DNA from: an uncultured Collinsella sp.
GTDB lineage: Bacteria > Actinomycetota > Coriobacteriia > Coriobacteriales > Coriobacteriaceae
DNA length: 64,000 nt
Assembly (NCBI GenBank): GCA_958370785.1
Contig: CATXKN010000006.1
Span: forward strand, 1 to 64,000
Direction: 5' to 3'
The notes beneath the pieces are model-generated. The model saw nothing but the letters and a program-made list of their open reading frames with translations, was not told where the DNA came from and did no database searches. Below, in pieces: positions 1-7,298 of the stretch. Numbering within the stretch: position 1 is the first letter of the stretch; the number at the start of each line of letters is the position of its first letter. The position numbers and the translations under genes were made by a program.

Positions 1-55
1 AGCGGCCGGCATCCGCCAGTCGCTTTTCTATTCTATGGTGGGCCGTCAGGGGTTC
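1..55. repeat. Direct repeat copy 1 (tRNA-Lys tail plus its terminator)
   Basis: These 55 bases are identical to 177-231, an offset of 176 bp. The block holds the tRNA-Lys terminator hairpin and the last 20 bases of the tRNA-Lys gene (36-55), and stops inside the T-loop, where unrelated hairpin sequence begins. It probably extends left beyond the window, so the full repeat length is unknown. It is a truncated tRNA copy and not a functional tRNA. Confidence 0.9.
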
Positions 56-158
56 AGCCTGCTCCGCAGGCGGCCGCTGCGGCGCTTCGCGCCTTGCGCG
101 CTGCGCTGGCAAACGCTCACGCGTTTACTCAGCTCCGCGCCCTTTCGGGTTCGAACCC
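50..158. repeat. tRNA-linked multi-hairpin element, copy A
   Basis: A closing stem GGGTTC (50-55) / GAACCC (153-158) encloses hairpins GCCTGC-tcc-GCAGGC (57-71), GGCGC-ttc-GCGCC (81-93) and AAACGC-tcac-GCGTTT (111-126), followed by a CTC..CCC segment leading into a T-arm-like sequence at 147-158. The same order of parts recurs at 11531-11640, 11662-11786 and 54993-55132, each time beside a tRNA gene. The closing stem matches the T-arm of the adjacent tRNA-Lys. I do not recognise this as a named element. Confidence 0.7.
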
Positions 159-170
159 GTGCCGCGGCAA

Positions 171-204
171 CAAAAAAGCGGCCGGCATCCGCCAGTCGCT
201 TTTC
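171..204 (-). terminator. Intrinsic terminator of tRNA-Lys
   Basis: On the minus strand, AGCG-a-CTGGC-ggat-GCCGG-c-CGCT (177-200) is followed by a run of six T. It lies 8 bases beyond the 3' end of tRNA-Lys. Confidence 0.75.
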
Positions 205-231
205 TATTCTATGGTGGGCCGTCAGGGGTTC
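177..231. repeat. Direct repeat copy 2
   Basis: This is the second copy of the 55-bp repeat that starts the window. Here it belongs to the intact tRNA-Lys gene and its terminator. The 121 bp between the two copies hold most of hairpin element A. Confidence 0.9.
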
Positions 232-287
232 GAACCCTGGACCTTGGGATTAAAAGTCCCCTGCTCTGCCAGCTGAGCTAACGGCCC
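212..287 (-). tRNA. tRNA-Lys (anticodon TTT)
   Basis: The minus strand folds as a 76-nt tRNA: acceptor GGGCCGT/ACGGCCC, D-arm GCTC..GAGC, anticodon loop CTTTTAA, T-loop TTCGAAC and an encoded CCA end (212-214). A promoter at 297-325 and a terminator at 171-204 make it a stand-alone unit. A truncated copy of its 3' end is repeated at 36-55. Confidence 0.97.
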
Positions 288-296
288 GCGGGTGGC

Positions 297-325
297 ATTG
301 TACCACGGTCTGGGACTATTCCCAA
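297..325 (-). promoter_or_regulatory. Promoter of tRNA-Lys
   Basis: Minus strand -35 TTGGGA (320-325), 17-bp spacer, -10 TACAAT (297-302), about 10 bp before the tRNA 5' end. The -35 box lies inside the last codons of the aminopeptidase gene. Confidence 0.6.
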
Positions 326-1596
326 CTCCATTGGCCGTTCTGGAAAATCACAACTTCACGTCCATCAGGCGTAATGCCCGTAATATCGATGTCGTCCGTG
401 CCGATCATAAAATCGACGTGCGTGCTCGAAACGTTGACGCCATGCTCCAAGAGCTCCTCCTTGGACATGTCATACCCACCCTCGATGCATTCGGGGAAAC
501 CGACACCTAGCGCGAGGTGGCAGCTAGCGTTCTCGTCATAGAGCGTATCGTAGAACAGAACACCACTTTCGCGGATCGGCGTGTTCTTGGAAATGAGCGC
601 GACCTCTCCCAGGTGAGCAGCGCCCTCGTCAGTATCGATGATACTTGCGAGCGTTGCCTTGCCCACGCGGGCGTCGTAGTCCACCACGCGGCCGCCCTCG
701 AACTTAATCCAAAAATCGTCGACTTTATTGCCGTGGTGGATGAGCGGCATGGCCGAGTACACGATACCGTCGGCGCGCATGCGATCGGGCGAAGTGAAGA
801 CTTCCTCGGTGGGAATGTTGGGGAAGAAGGGGTGTCCATCGGGCGTCTTGCCCTTGCCGCCGGCCCACTCGTGACCTTTCGTCATGCCAATCGTCAGATC
901 GGTTCCATTTGCCGCGGTGTAATGCAGGCAGTCAAAACGATTGTCGTTCAGGAAACGCAGGTTCTTTTCGAATGCCGCGTCATGAAGCTCCCAGTCGCTC
1001 TCCGGGTCCTGGCCATCGGCACGAGCGGTGTGCAGAATCGCATTCCACAGCTTATAGATTGCAACCTCATCGGCGTCTCCCGGGAACACCTCGCGCGCCC
1101 AAGCCACGACCGGAGCGCCGGCGATGCACCACGGATTGATGTTGTAATCCAGTCCACGGCGGAAGACCTTGCACTGTGTGTTCCTTGCCTTAGAAGCTGC
1201 AGCGGGCTTGGCGGGATCGATGCCCTTAAGGGCGGCAGGGTCCGCACCCTCGATAAAGATAAAGCAGGCACCGTCCTGGGCCAAGGAATCAAGCTGCAGG
1301 CGCTTCCACTCGGGCGTCTGCTCAAAATAGGTTTTATCGACATGCTCGTACGTGAGCCTCGTCACGGCATCATCGGCCCAAATGACCGTCACGTGGCCAG
1401 CGCCGGCGGCATAAGCCTCCGCGACCACCACGCGGGCAAAGGGCGCGCACTCGACCGGAGACTGAACGACAACCTCCTGGCCGGGCTTGACGTTTACGCC
1501 CTTGCGGACAACCAGGCGCGCATAGTTTTTAATCTTGGGCTCCAGGGCCTTCATGCCCTCCAGAGCCTCTTCGACCGTTAGGGCAGCTCGAATCAT
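316..1596 (-). CDS. M29-family metallo-aminopeptidase (AmpS/aminopeptidase T type)
   Basis: 426 residues, the usual size for peptidase family M29: cytosolic, metal-dependent, removing N-terminal residues from peptides. The C-terminal half carries the family's ligand region: a Glu-rich 'NIPTEEVFTSP', a His in 'NASCHLALG' and the paired His/Asp in 'STHVDFMIG'. The start is placed at the second Met because GGAG lies six bases before it; the upstream ATG at 1608 has no ribosome-binding site. A terminator at 1624-1656 separates it from the purC operon upstream, so it is probably transcribed alone. The exact peptide preference cannot be read from the sequence. Confidence 0.9.
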   Translation of the reverse strand: MIRAALTVEEALEGMKALEPKIKNYARLVVRKGVNVKPGQEVVVQSPVECAPFARVVVAEAYAAGAGHVTVIWADDAVTRLTYEHVDKTYFEQTPEWKRLQLDSLAQDGACFIFIEGADPAALKGIDPAKPAAASKARNTQCKVFRRGLDYNINPWCIAGAPVVAWAREVFPGDADEVAIYKLWNAILHTARADGQDPESDWELHDAAFEKNLRFLNDNRFDCLHYTAANGTDLTIGMTKGHEWAGGKGKTPDGHPFFPNIPTEEVFTSPDRMRADGIVYSAMPLIHHGNKVDDFWIKFEGGRVVDYDARVGKATLASIIDTDEGAAHLGEVALISKNTPIRESGVLFYDTLYDENASCHLALGVGFPECIEGGYDMSKEELLEHGVNVSSTHVDFMIGTDDIDITGITPDGREVVIFQNGQWSWE

Positions 1597-1623
1597 GTGC
1601 CACTCCATCTATCTATAGAACAG

Positions 1624-1656
1624 TAAAAAGGCGCGCCGCTAAAACGACGCGCCTTA
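1624..1656 (-). terminator. Intrinsic terminator of the purC operon
   Basis: Minus strand stem AAGGCGCG/CGCGCCTT (628-635 and 648-655 of the second kilobase) followed by T-rich sequence. It ends transcription of the purC/membrane-protein pair just before the aminopeptidase gene. Confidence 0.75.
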
Positions 1657-1685
1657 TATCTTAGCGATATGTATGAATACAAACG

Positions 1686-2261
1686 CTACTTCTTCTTAGA
1701 GGCCTTCTTGTCCTCCTCGGCAGCCGAACGCTCGATAACAGCGTTGAGCTTGTTGTCGGACATGCCCTCGGCCTGCGCGCGGTACATGTTGCGCAAGGGA
1801 CGAATACGAGCGAAGTCATAGATAAAGTCACCCAGGATGATGACATAGGACAAAACGATGCCGACCATCTGAACAGGACTGGACACCGTGCCGCCGGGAG
1901 CGAAGTAGAGCGAAGCCCAAATTGCCACGACGAGCACCATGCCGATAGCGAGCACAGCCCACCAAATACGGCGGCGCTTGGTGTAGTCCTCATCCTGCTT
2001 GAGAAGGATATTCGACACCGTGTAGATGCGATCCTCCTTGGCGCGCTGCTTGGCCTTGCGGGCGCGCTTCTCCTCTTTAGAGAGGCCCTCGAGGCTCTCG
2101 CCCTTCTCGAGCTCCTTGCGGCGTGCCTTGGATGATGCCGGCACGACGTGAACAGAACTCGCTGCCTGACGAGCTGGCTTGGCGGATGCGGCGGACTTGC
2201 GCGCAACCCCGGTAACCTCACGGGATTGCGTGCGCTTGTTCGTGGCGCTGCGGGTACTCAC
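1686..2261 (-). CDS. Small membrane protein of unknown function, coupled to purC
   Basis: 191 residues. The first ~75 residues are Lys/Arg/Ala/Ser-rich with no clear fold, followed by a charged stretch (~60-95). Two membrane segments follow: 'WWAVLAIGMVLVVAIW' and 'PVQMVGIVLSYVIILGDF', separated by a short loop. The C-terminus is charged and Lys-rich ('KKASKKK'). The GTG start directly follows the purC stop and uses an AAGGAG inside the purC end, so translation is coupled. I do not recognise the family. Basic cytoplasmic ends around two helices suggest a small bitopic or hairpin membrane protein. Confidence 0.8.
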   Translation of the reverse strand: MSTRSATNKRTQSREVTGVARKSAASAKPARQAASSVHVVPASSKARRKELEKGESLEGLSKEEKRARKAKQRAKEDRIYTVSNILLKQDEDYTKRRRIWWAVLAIGMVLVVAIWASLYFAPGGTVSSPVQMVGIVLSYVIILGDFIYDFARIRPLRNMYRAQAEGMSDNKLNAVIERSAAEEDKKASKKK

Positions 2262-3149
2262 TTACGCGTTCTCCTTCATGCTTGTGAACTGGGAGCCCGT
2301 GATGATCTGGAAGGCCTCGCGATAGCGCTCGGACGTGCCATCGATGACCTCGGCGGGCAGATGCGGGGTCTCCCCCGTCATATCCCAGTTGGCCTTGAGC
2401 CAATTGCGGACGAATTGCTTGTCGTAGCTAGGCTGGATCTTGCCCTCCTCGTAGCTGGCAGCAGGCCAGAAACGGCTGGAGTCGGGCGTGAGGCACTCGT
2501 CGATCAGCGTGACCTTGCCATCGATGACACCAAACTCAAACTTAGTGTCGGCAATGATGATGCCACGGGTCGCTGCATACTCGGCGGCAGCCTTGTAGAT
2601 CTTAAGAGACAAATCGCGAATCTGCGTGGCGATGTCCTCACCCACGATCTCGCAGCAACGCTCAAACGAGATATTCTCGTCGTGATCACCGATCTCGGCC
2701 TTCGTGGACGGGGTGAACAGCGGCTCGGGAAGCTTGGAGGCCTCGGTTAGGCCCTCAGGCAGCTGGATGCCACAGACGGTTCCGTTCTCGTCGTAGGTCT
2801 TCTTGCCCGAGCCGGTCAGATAGCCGCGGACGATGCACTCGATGGGAATCGTCTGGGCCTTCTTGACCAGCATGGCGCGGCCTGCGAGATAGTCACGATA
2901 CTCGGCAAACTCCTCGGGGAAATCCGCTGGATCGATGGAGACGAGGTGGTTGGGGACGATGTCGGCAAACTTATCGAACCAGAATGCCGAGATGCGGTTG
3001 AGCACCTCTCCCTTAAACGGAATCTCGTCGGGAAGAATAAAGTCGAACGCAGAAATGCGATCGGTGGCGACCATCAACAGGTTTTCACCGGCATCGTAGA
3101 TATCACGAACCTTGCCACGGGAATCCGGACGACGCTCCATCGTTGTCAC
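2262..3149 (-). CDS. purC: Phosphoribosylaminoimidazole-succinocarboxamide synthase (SAICAR synthetase)
   Basis: 295 residues. It catalyses the ATP-dependent joining of CAIR and aspartate in de novo purine synthesis. Seen: 'SRGKVRDIYD' at the N-terminus, 'DRISAFDF', 'ECIVRGYLTGSG' and 'DTKFEFG', all typical of PurC. The start is a GTG eight bases after AAGGAG; a GTG further upstream overlaps that ribosome-binding site and an ATG three codons downstream is too distant. Other purine genes lie at 10070 (purB), 59329 (purA) and 60734 (purD), so the pathway is dispersed. Confidence 0.95.
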   Translation of the reverse strand: MTTMERRPDSRGKVRDIYDAGENLLMVATDRISAFDFILPDEIPFKGEVLNRISAFWFDKFADIVPNHLVSIDPADFPEEFAEYRDYLAGRAMLVKKAQTIPIECIVRGYLTGSGKKTYDENGTVCGIQLPEGLTEASKLPEPLFTPSTKAEIGDHDENISFERCCEIVGEDIATQIRDLSLKIYKAAAEYAATRGIIIADTKFEFGVIDGKVTLIDECLTPDSSRFWPAASYEEGKIQPSYDKQFVRNWLKANWDMTGETPHLPAEVIDGTSERYREAFQIITGSQFTSMKENA

Positions 3150-3180
3150 GTGAGTCACTCCTTACCTAAATACGACAGAA

Positions 3181-3200
3181 ATGCGGGTTCTTTCCCGCAT
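3181..3200. other. Hairpin between the sensor kinase gene and purC
   Basis: Perfect stem ATGCGGG/CCCGCAT with a six-base loop in the 100-bp gap. There is no T-run on either side, so it is at best a weak terminator. It could be part of the purC leader. Confidence 0.4.
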
Positions 3201-3258
3201 GTTTTCGCAAACTCGGAGCGGCAGGGACGCAGCCCCTCCTTCACCGAATAGCGAAAAG

Positions 3259-4824
3259 CTAGTGCTCCATTGTAGTAGATGCCGCGTCCGTCGTGTGCTC
3301 GCGAGGCAGATGAATCGTAAAAGTCGTACCCTTTCCAAGCTCCGACTCCACGGATATGTAGCCATGGTGACGCTCGACGATCTGCTTGGTCACGGCGAGG
3401 CCAACGCCCAGGCCGCCGGCTTCGCGGGCGCGGCTGGCATCGGCGCGCCAAAATCGCCCGAAGATGCGCGACAGATCGTCCTTGGCAATACCGATACCGG
3501 TATCCGAAACGGCAATACTGACATGCTTGCGGTCACTGAGCACCGACACCACGACCCAACCGCCCTCGGGGGTGTAGCGCATGGCGTTGCTCATGAGGTT
3601 GATGACGCACTGCGTGATCATGTCGGGATCGGCCTCGACGACATCGTCGTGCCCCTGGGTTTCATCTGCAAAGCGAAGACGAAGATCACGGTCGGCAAAG
3701 AGACGCTCCTGGCCGTTCACAATCGATCGCACAAAGGGAACCATGTCCACCGGCTCAAGGTTGAGCGGCGCCGTGCTGTTTTCCATACGCGATAGGTCGA
3801 GCATCTGCTGCACCAAACGAGCCAGGCGACGCGTCTCGGAAGCGACCGTCTCCAGATGCTCGTCGTCGGTGGGATACACGCCGTCTTGCATGGCCTCGAC
3901 CGTTGCAAGCATGGCCATGAGCGGTGTACGCAGCTCGTGTGCGACGTCAGAGGTCAGACGCTTTTCGTGCTTCATATCTTTCTCGAGCGAGGTGGCCATC
4001 TCGTCGAAGGTCTCTCCCAGCTGATCGATCTCATCATCACCGCGCAAGCCCGTACGAGCGGACAGGTCTCCATCGCGAATTTGCTTGGCCGTGCTGGTAA
4101 TACGATGGATCGGCTTGGTAAGCATGCGCGACACGAGCGATCCGATAACGACCGAGATGCAGACCGCAACAACCGCGGCAAGAGCCATGGCGTTAAAGGT
4201 CTTCTCCCTAAATGCAGAATCCGCCTTGGTGAGCAGGGCATCGGAGCCGATGGCCCATAGCTTTACCTGTCCGACATGCTCGCCAGAAGACGTTATGATT
4301 TCGACGTTGGCGACGCTATCGGAGTCGGTGGGCGCCGACGAGACCGGGCTATGCGAGGCCTTTTTACCGCTCGAGCTGCTCGACGGCGATTCGCTCTCGC
4401 GCACATCGGCGGTCGCACTTGCCGAAGGCCATGAGTCGTCATAAACGACAACGCCTTTCTTGTTGACGACCTGCATACTCAGGTCGTCGGACACCAAACT
4501 CGATGTCGCGACCGTGCGCAGCTCGCCCGCAGTCCAGCTGCCGTTTTCCTCATACGACGTCGCAAGCTTTTCGGCAGCAGAATTGGCGATCTCGACGATA
4601 TTGGAGCGCGTGTAATCCGAAAAGACGGTGCCCCACACAACGGAGACAACGCCCACCAGCACCAATACCGTCATGAGCGACGTCAGGGCAAAAGCCAATG
4701 CCATGCGCGAGGGATAGCTCATCGCTGGCCGTGAATCGGAACGAGGCGTGTTCCAACTCGCCTTGGAACCCGCCTCGTTCTCCTGCTTGTGCTTTTGTCC
4801 GATTTCAAAGCGCGCAGGTGTCAT
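3259..4824 (-). CDS. Two-component sensor histidine kinase (HAMP, HisKA, HATPase)
   Basis: 521 residues. Membrane segments at ~40-66 and ~211-233 flank a ~145-residue extracellular domain with a Ser-rich stretch near 145-165. Then HAMP (~233-285), the HisKA box 'SDVAHELRTPLMAM' with phospho-acceptor His296, and an ATPase domain with N-box 'INLMSNAMRYTP', G1 'DTGIGI' and G2 'GLGVGLAV'. It starts 11 bases after the response-regulator gene and is its cognate partner. The signal is unknown; the architecture resembles cell-envelope-stress kinases. Confidence 0.93.
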   Translation of the reverse strand: MTPARFEIGQKHKQENEAGSKASWNTPRSDSRPAMSYPSRMALAFALTSLMTVLVLVGVVSVVWGTVFSDYTRSNIVEIANSAAEKLATSYEENGSWTAGELRTVATSSLVSDDLSMQVVNKKGVVVYDDSWPSASATADVRESESPSSSSSGKKASHSPVSSAPTDSDSVANVEIITSSGEHVGQVKLWAIGSDALLTKADSAFREKTFNAMALAAVVAVCISVVIGSLVSRMLTKPIHRITSTAKQIRDGDLSARTGLRGDDEIDQLGETFDEMATSLEKDMKHEKRLTSDVAHELRTPLMAMLATVEAMQDGVYPTDDEHLETVASETRRLARLVQQMLDLSRMENSTAPLNLEPVDMVPFVRSIVNGQERLFADRDLRLRFADETQGHDDVVEADPDMITQCVINLMSNAMRYTPEGGWVVVSVLSDRKHVSIAVSDTGIGIAKDDLSRIFGRFWRADASRAREAGGLGVGLAVTKQIVERHHGYISVESELGKGTTFTIHLPREHTTDAASTTMEH

Positions 4825-4835
4825 ATGTGATTTCC

Positions 4836-5558
4836 CTATTTCTCGTCCGACTTATCGGTCTTGGCCGGAGCCTCAAAGCGATAGCCGACGCCGTGAACGG
4901 TGTAGAGCCACTTAGGCTTCTTGGGGTCATCGCCCAGCTTGGCGCGAAGGTTCTTCACATGGCTGTCGATGGTGCGCTCGTAGCCCTCAAAGTCGTAGCC
5001 GAGCACCTTCTCGACCAGCTCCATACGGTTATAGACGCGACCGGGATGGCGAGCAAGCGTGGTGAGCAGCTTAAACTCGGAAGCAGTCAGGTCCACTTCC
5101 TTGTCCTCGACCAAAATCTTGTGGCCCGAGATATCGATGACCAGATCGCCAAAGTCGAGCACCTCAACGGCGGGCTCATCGGCCTGGTGAGCACGACGGA
5201 ACAGAGCACGGACGCGGGCGACGAGCTCGCGCGGCGAGAACGGCTTGATCAGGTAGTCGTCGGCACCAAGCTCAAGACCGATAATACGGTCCTCGATCTC
5301 GCCCTTGGCAGTCAGCATGATAATGGGCACATCCGAGGTATCGCGAATCGTGCGGCAAACGCGCTCGCCGGGAATCTTGGGGAGCATAAGGTCGAGCACA
5401 ACCAGGTCGAACTGGTGCTTCTCGAACTCCTCGATCGCAGACTGGCCGTCGCCGACGCCAACAACCCAGTAGCCCTCGCGCTCGAGATAGGCAGCGACAG
5501 CGTCACGGATTGCCTTCTCGTCCTCGACCAGCAGAATCTTTTTTGCATCTGAAGCCAT
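4836..5558 (-). CDS. OmpR/PhoB-family response regulator
   Basis: 240 residues. The receiver domain has acidic residues in 'LLVEDE', phospho-acceptor Asp56 in 'VVLDLMLP', Thr in 'MLTAKGE' and Lys in 'YLIKPFSP'. The C-terminal winged helix includes 'LTASEFKLLTTLARHPGRVYN' in part and ends 'WLYTVHGVGYRFE', the typical OmpR wing. The start is an ATG preceded by a run of G; an in-frame TTG 21 bases upstream has no ribosome-binding site. First gene of the operon with the sensor kinase. Target genes are not evident. Confidence 0.94.
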   Translation of the reverse strand: MASDAKKILLVEDEKAIRDAVAAYLEREGYWVVGVGDGQSAIEEFEKHQFDLVVLDLMLPKIPGERVCRTIRDTSDVPIIMLTAKGEIEDRIIGLELGADDYLIKPFSPRELVARVRALFRRAHQADEPAVEVLDFGDLVIDISGHKILVEDKEVDLTASEFKLLTTLARHPGRVYNRMELVEKVLGYDFEGYERTIDSHVKNLRAKLGDDPKKPKWLYTVHGVGYRFEAPAKTDKSDEK

Positions 5559-5710
5559 AACACGGCCCCCCTGTCTCAATTAGCTAAGAACAAGCCCATT
5601 TTAACGCACCTATGCCCACCGAGCACCGCTACAGTGCGGCGGCTCGGCGGGCGGCACTCACAATTACAACGCGTTTATTCCCCCGTTGGCGGCCTTTTAA
5701 CCCCTCGGTG

Positions 5711-6922
5711 CTAAAGAGAGAACAGGCGGGCGGTAACCGTCTCGGGGATTCCTTGGCTATTACGCACCGTGGCATAGGTTAAAAACGTATTCGATTTACC
5801 CGCCGTAGCTGGATAATCGCCATATTCGAGAGCGCGGTCGGGCGACAGCAGCGAACCATAGGTTTTGGCGGAGGTATCGATCAGAAAATGCGATGCCTGA
5901 ACCTTAACCAGATATTTGCCTTTTCTGCCGGCAGCACACGCAAGCGGCTCGCGCGACAGGAATAGGAACGTCCCATTCTCGTTACCGATATAGGTGCCCA
6001 TGTTGCCTAGACTCCCCACGCCGCTATAGGTGGCCTCGATGGAGAACACAAACGTGTCGCCCATATATACGGCCTCGAAGGGAGACACCGATGAGGGAAG
6101 GACTAGCTGAGCTCTCTTGGTATTGTTGCCGTCCGTCAGGTCGATCGCCGTCATACCGTAGTAGACGCCCTCGTCGTTGCGCACACGCGGGGAGATAGTC
6201 AAGATGCCGTCACTCACGCGCGGGGCGGATGCAAAGCGACCCGTTGACTTCCAAATGGCCTCGGCCTTTGCCTCATCGAGCGAGCGGCGGTAGCAATACG
6301 AGTCATGACTCGTCTTATTGCCACCTGCAGCAGGCATCTTGTACCAAATGACGGACGATCCGAACGCCGTAAACAGCGGCGGATCGTAATCCTTGCCGCC
6401 TCGGTCGAGCTCGACCGCATCGCCGGCAAGCGACGCACCTGCCGTATTTTGCGCATAGAGCTTCCATGATGCATTCGCAAAGTTCATCTCGACCCAAGCA
6501 AATACGCCATCGCCGGCGCGGACATCGTAAAACGAATACCCTGTACCTTCGATGGGATTCTCGATGAGTGTCGCGAGCGAGCCGTCGCCCAGGCTGAGCA
6601 CACCAAGCGTATTGGCATGCAGGGCAGAAGCAGGCGCCATCATCGCGGCAGCGTAGTCGCCATCACAGTAGTACAGCAGCGTGCCCAGCGGCAGCGTCCA
6701 CGAGGCCGCAGGCTCAAGATCGATATCAACAGCTTCATACTCATCAATGATCGAGATAATCTTCGAATCGTCCTTGATAACCTGCGGCTCGCCGGCGGCA
6801 TCGTCGCTGGTGCCCGTTTTTTTCGAGCAGCCGGCAAGCACCGTGGCAGCGCCCGCGGCAGCACCGCCGAGCACAAAGCCACGGCGCGATATTCCATTCT
6901 TGATGTGGTCGGCAATACCCAT
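5711..6922 (-). CDS. Tat-exported lipoprotein of unknown function
   Basis: 403 residues starting MGIADHIKNG. The signal has a twin-arginine motif 'SRRGFVLGG' followed by lipobox 'VLAGC', so the mature protein should be folded before export and lipid-anchored outside the membrane. The body is rich in short beta-like stretches with repeated Gly/Asp turns, which could form a propeller-like fold, but I see no catalytic motif and do not recognise the family. The ATG overlaps the stop of the preceding TSCPD gene as TAATG, indicating translational coupling. Confidence 0.8.
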   Translation of the reverse strand: MGIADHIKNGISRRGFVLGGAAAGAATVLAGCSKKTGTSDDAAGEPQVIKDDSKIISIIDEYEAVDIDLEPAASWTLPLGTLLYYCDGDYAAAMMAPASALHANTLGVLSLGDGSLATLIENPIEGTGYSFYDVRAGDGVFAWVEMNFANASWKLYAQNTAGASLAGDAVELDRGGKDYDPPLFTAFGSSVIWYKMPAAGGNKTSHDSYCYRRSLDEAKAEAIWKSTGRFASAPRVSDGILTISPRVRNDEGVYYGMTAIDLTDGNNTKRAQLVLPSSVSPFEAVYMGDTFVFSIEATYSGVGSLGNMGTYIGNENGTFLFLSREPLACAAGRKGKYLVKVQASHFLIDTSAKTYGSLLSPDRALEYGDYPATAGKSNTFLTYATVRNSQGIPETVTARLFSL

Positions 6923-7185
6923 TAGGCGATCTCGGCGCGAGCGGCCTCGATAGCGCGTGTAAGCTGGTCGGCGCAAGAAGTCTTTTTCATACCGCAGGTA
7001 TTACCGGCGAGAACCTCGATTACGCGATCGGCAGGAGCACCCTCGACCAGCTTGGAGATAGCCTTGAGATTGCCGTCGCAGCCGCCGGTAAACTCAACGC
7101 CCATCACCTTGTTGCCGTCATCGGAAAGGTCAAGGTGGATATTGCGAGAGCATACACCCTGAGGCTTGTAGTCAAAACTAATCAT
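6922..7185 (-). CDS. TSCPD-domain small protein
   Basis: 87 residues, matching the short single-domain TSCPD proteins (TIGR03905 type). Conserved features are Cys in 'GVCSRNI', 'FTGGCDGNL', 'GNTCGMKKTSCADQL' and the family-naming TSC-D motif. The same domain occurs at the C-terminus of some ribonucleotide reductases. Four Cys suggest metal or redox chemistry, but function is not established. Its stop is shared with the start of the downstream Tat lipoprotein. Confidence 0.85.
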   Translation of the reverse strand: MISFDYKPQGVCSRNIHLDLSDDGNKVMGVEFTGGCDGNLKAISKLVEGAPADRVIEVLAGNTCGMKKTSCADQLTRAIEAARAEIA

Positions 7186-7298
7186 TGAGATCCCCTCTCA
7201 GAAAGAAATTTCAGACGTCTATTATCCCCGCCTGGGCCGACTTATTATCGCAAGCACCGATTCAACATCCTACGATGCATGAACTGGTGGGGGCAAGA

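Noticed and set aside
36..55. A second tRNA-Lys gene
   Set aside because: Only the 3' acceptor and half the T-arm are present; no anticodon or D-arm.
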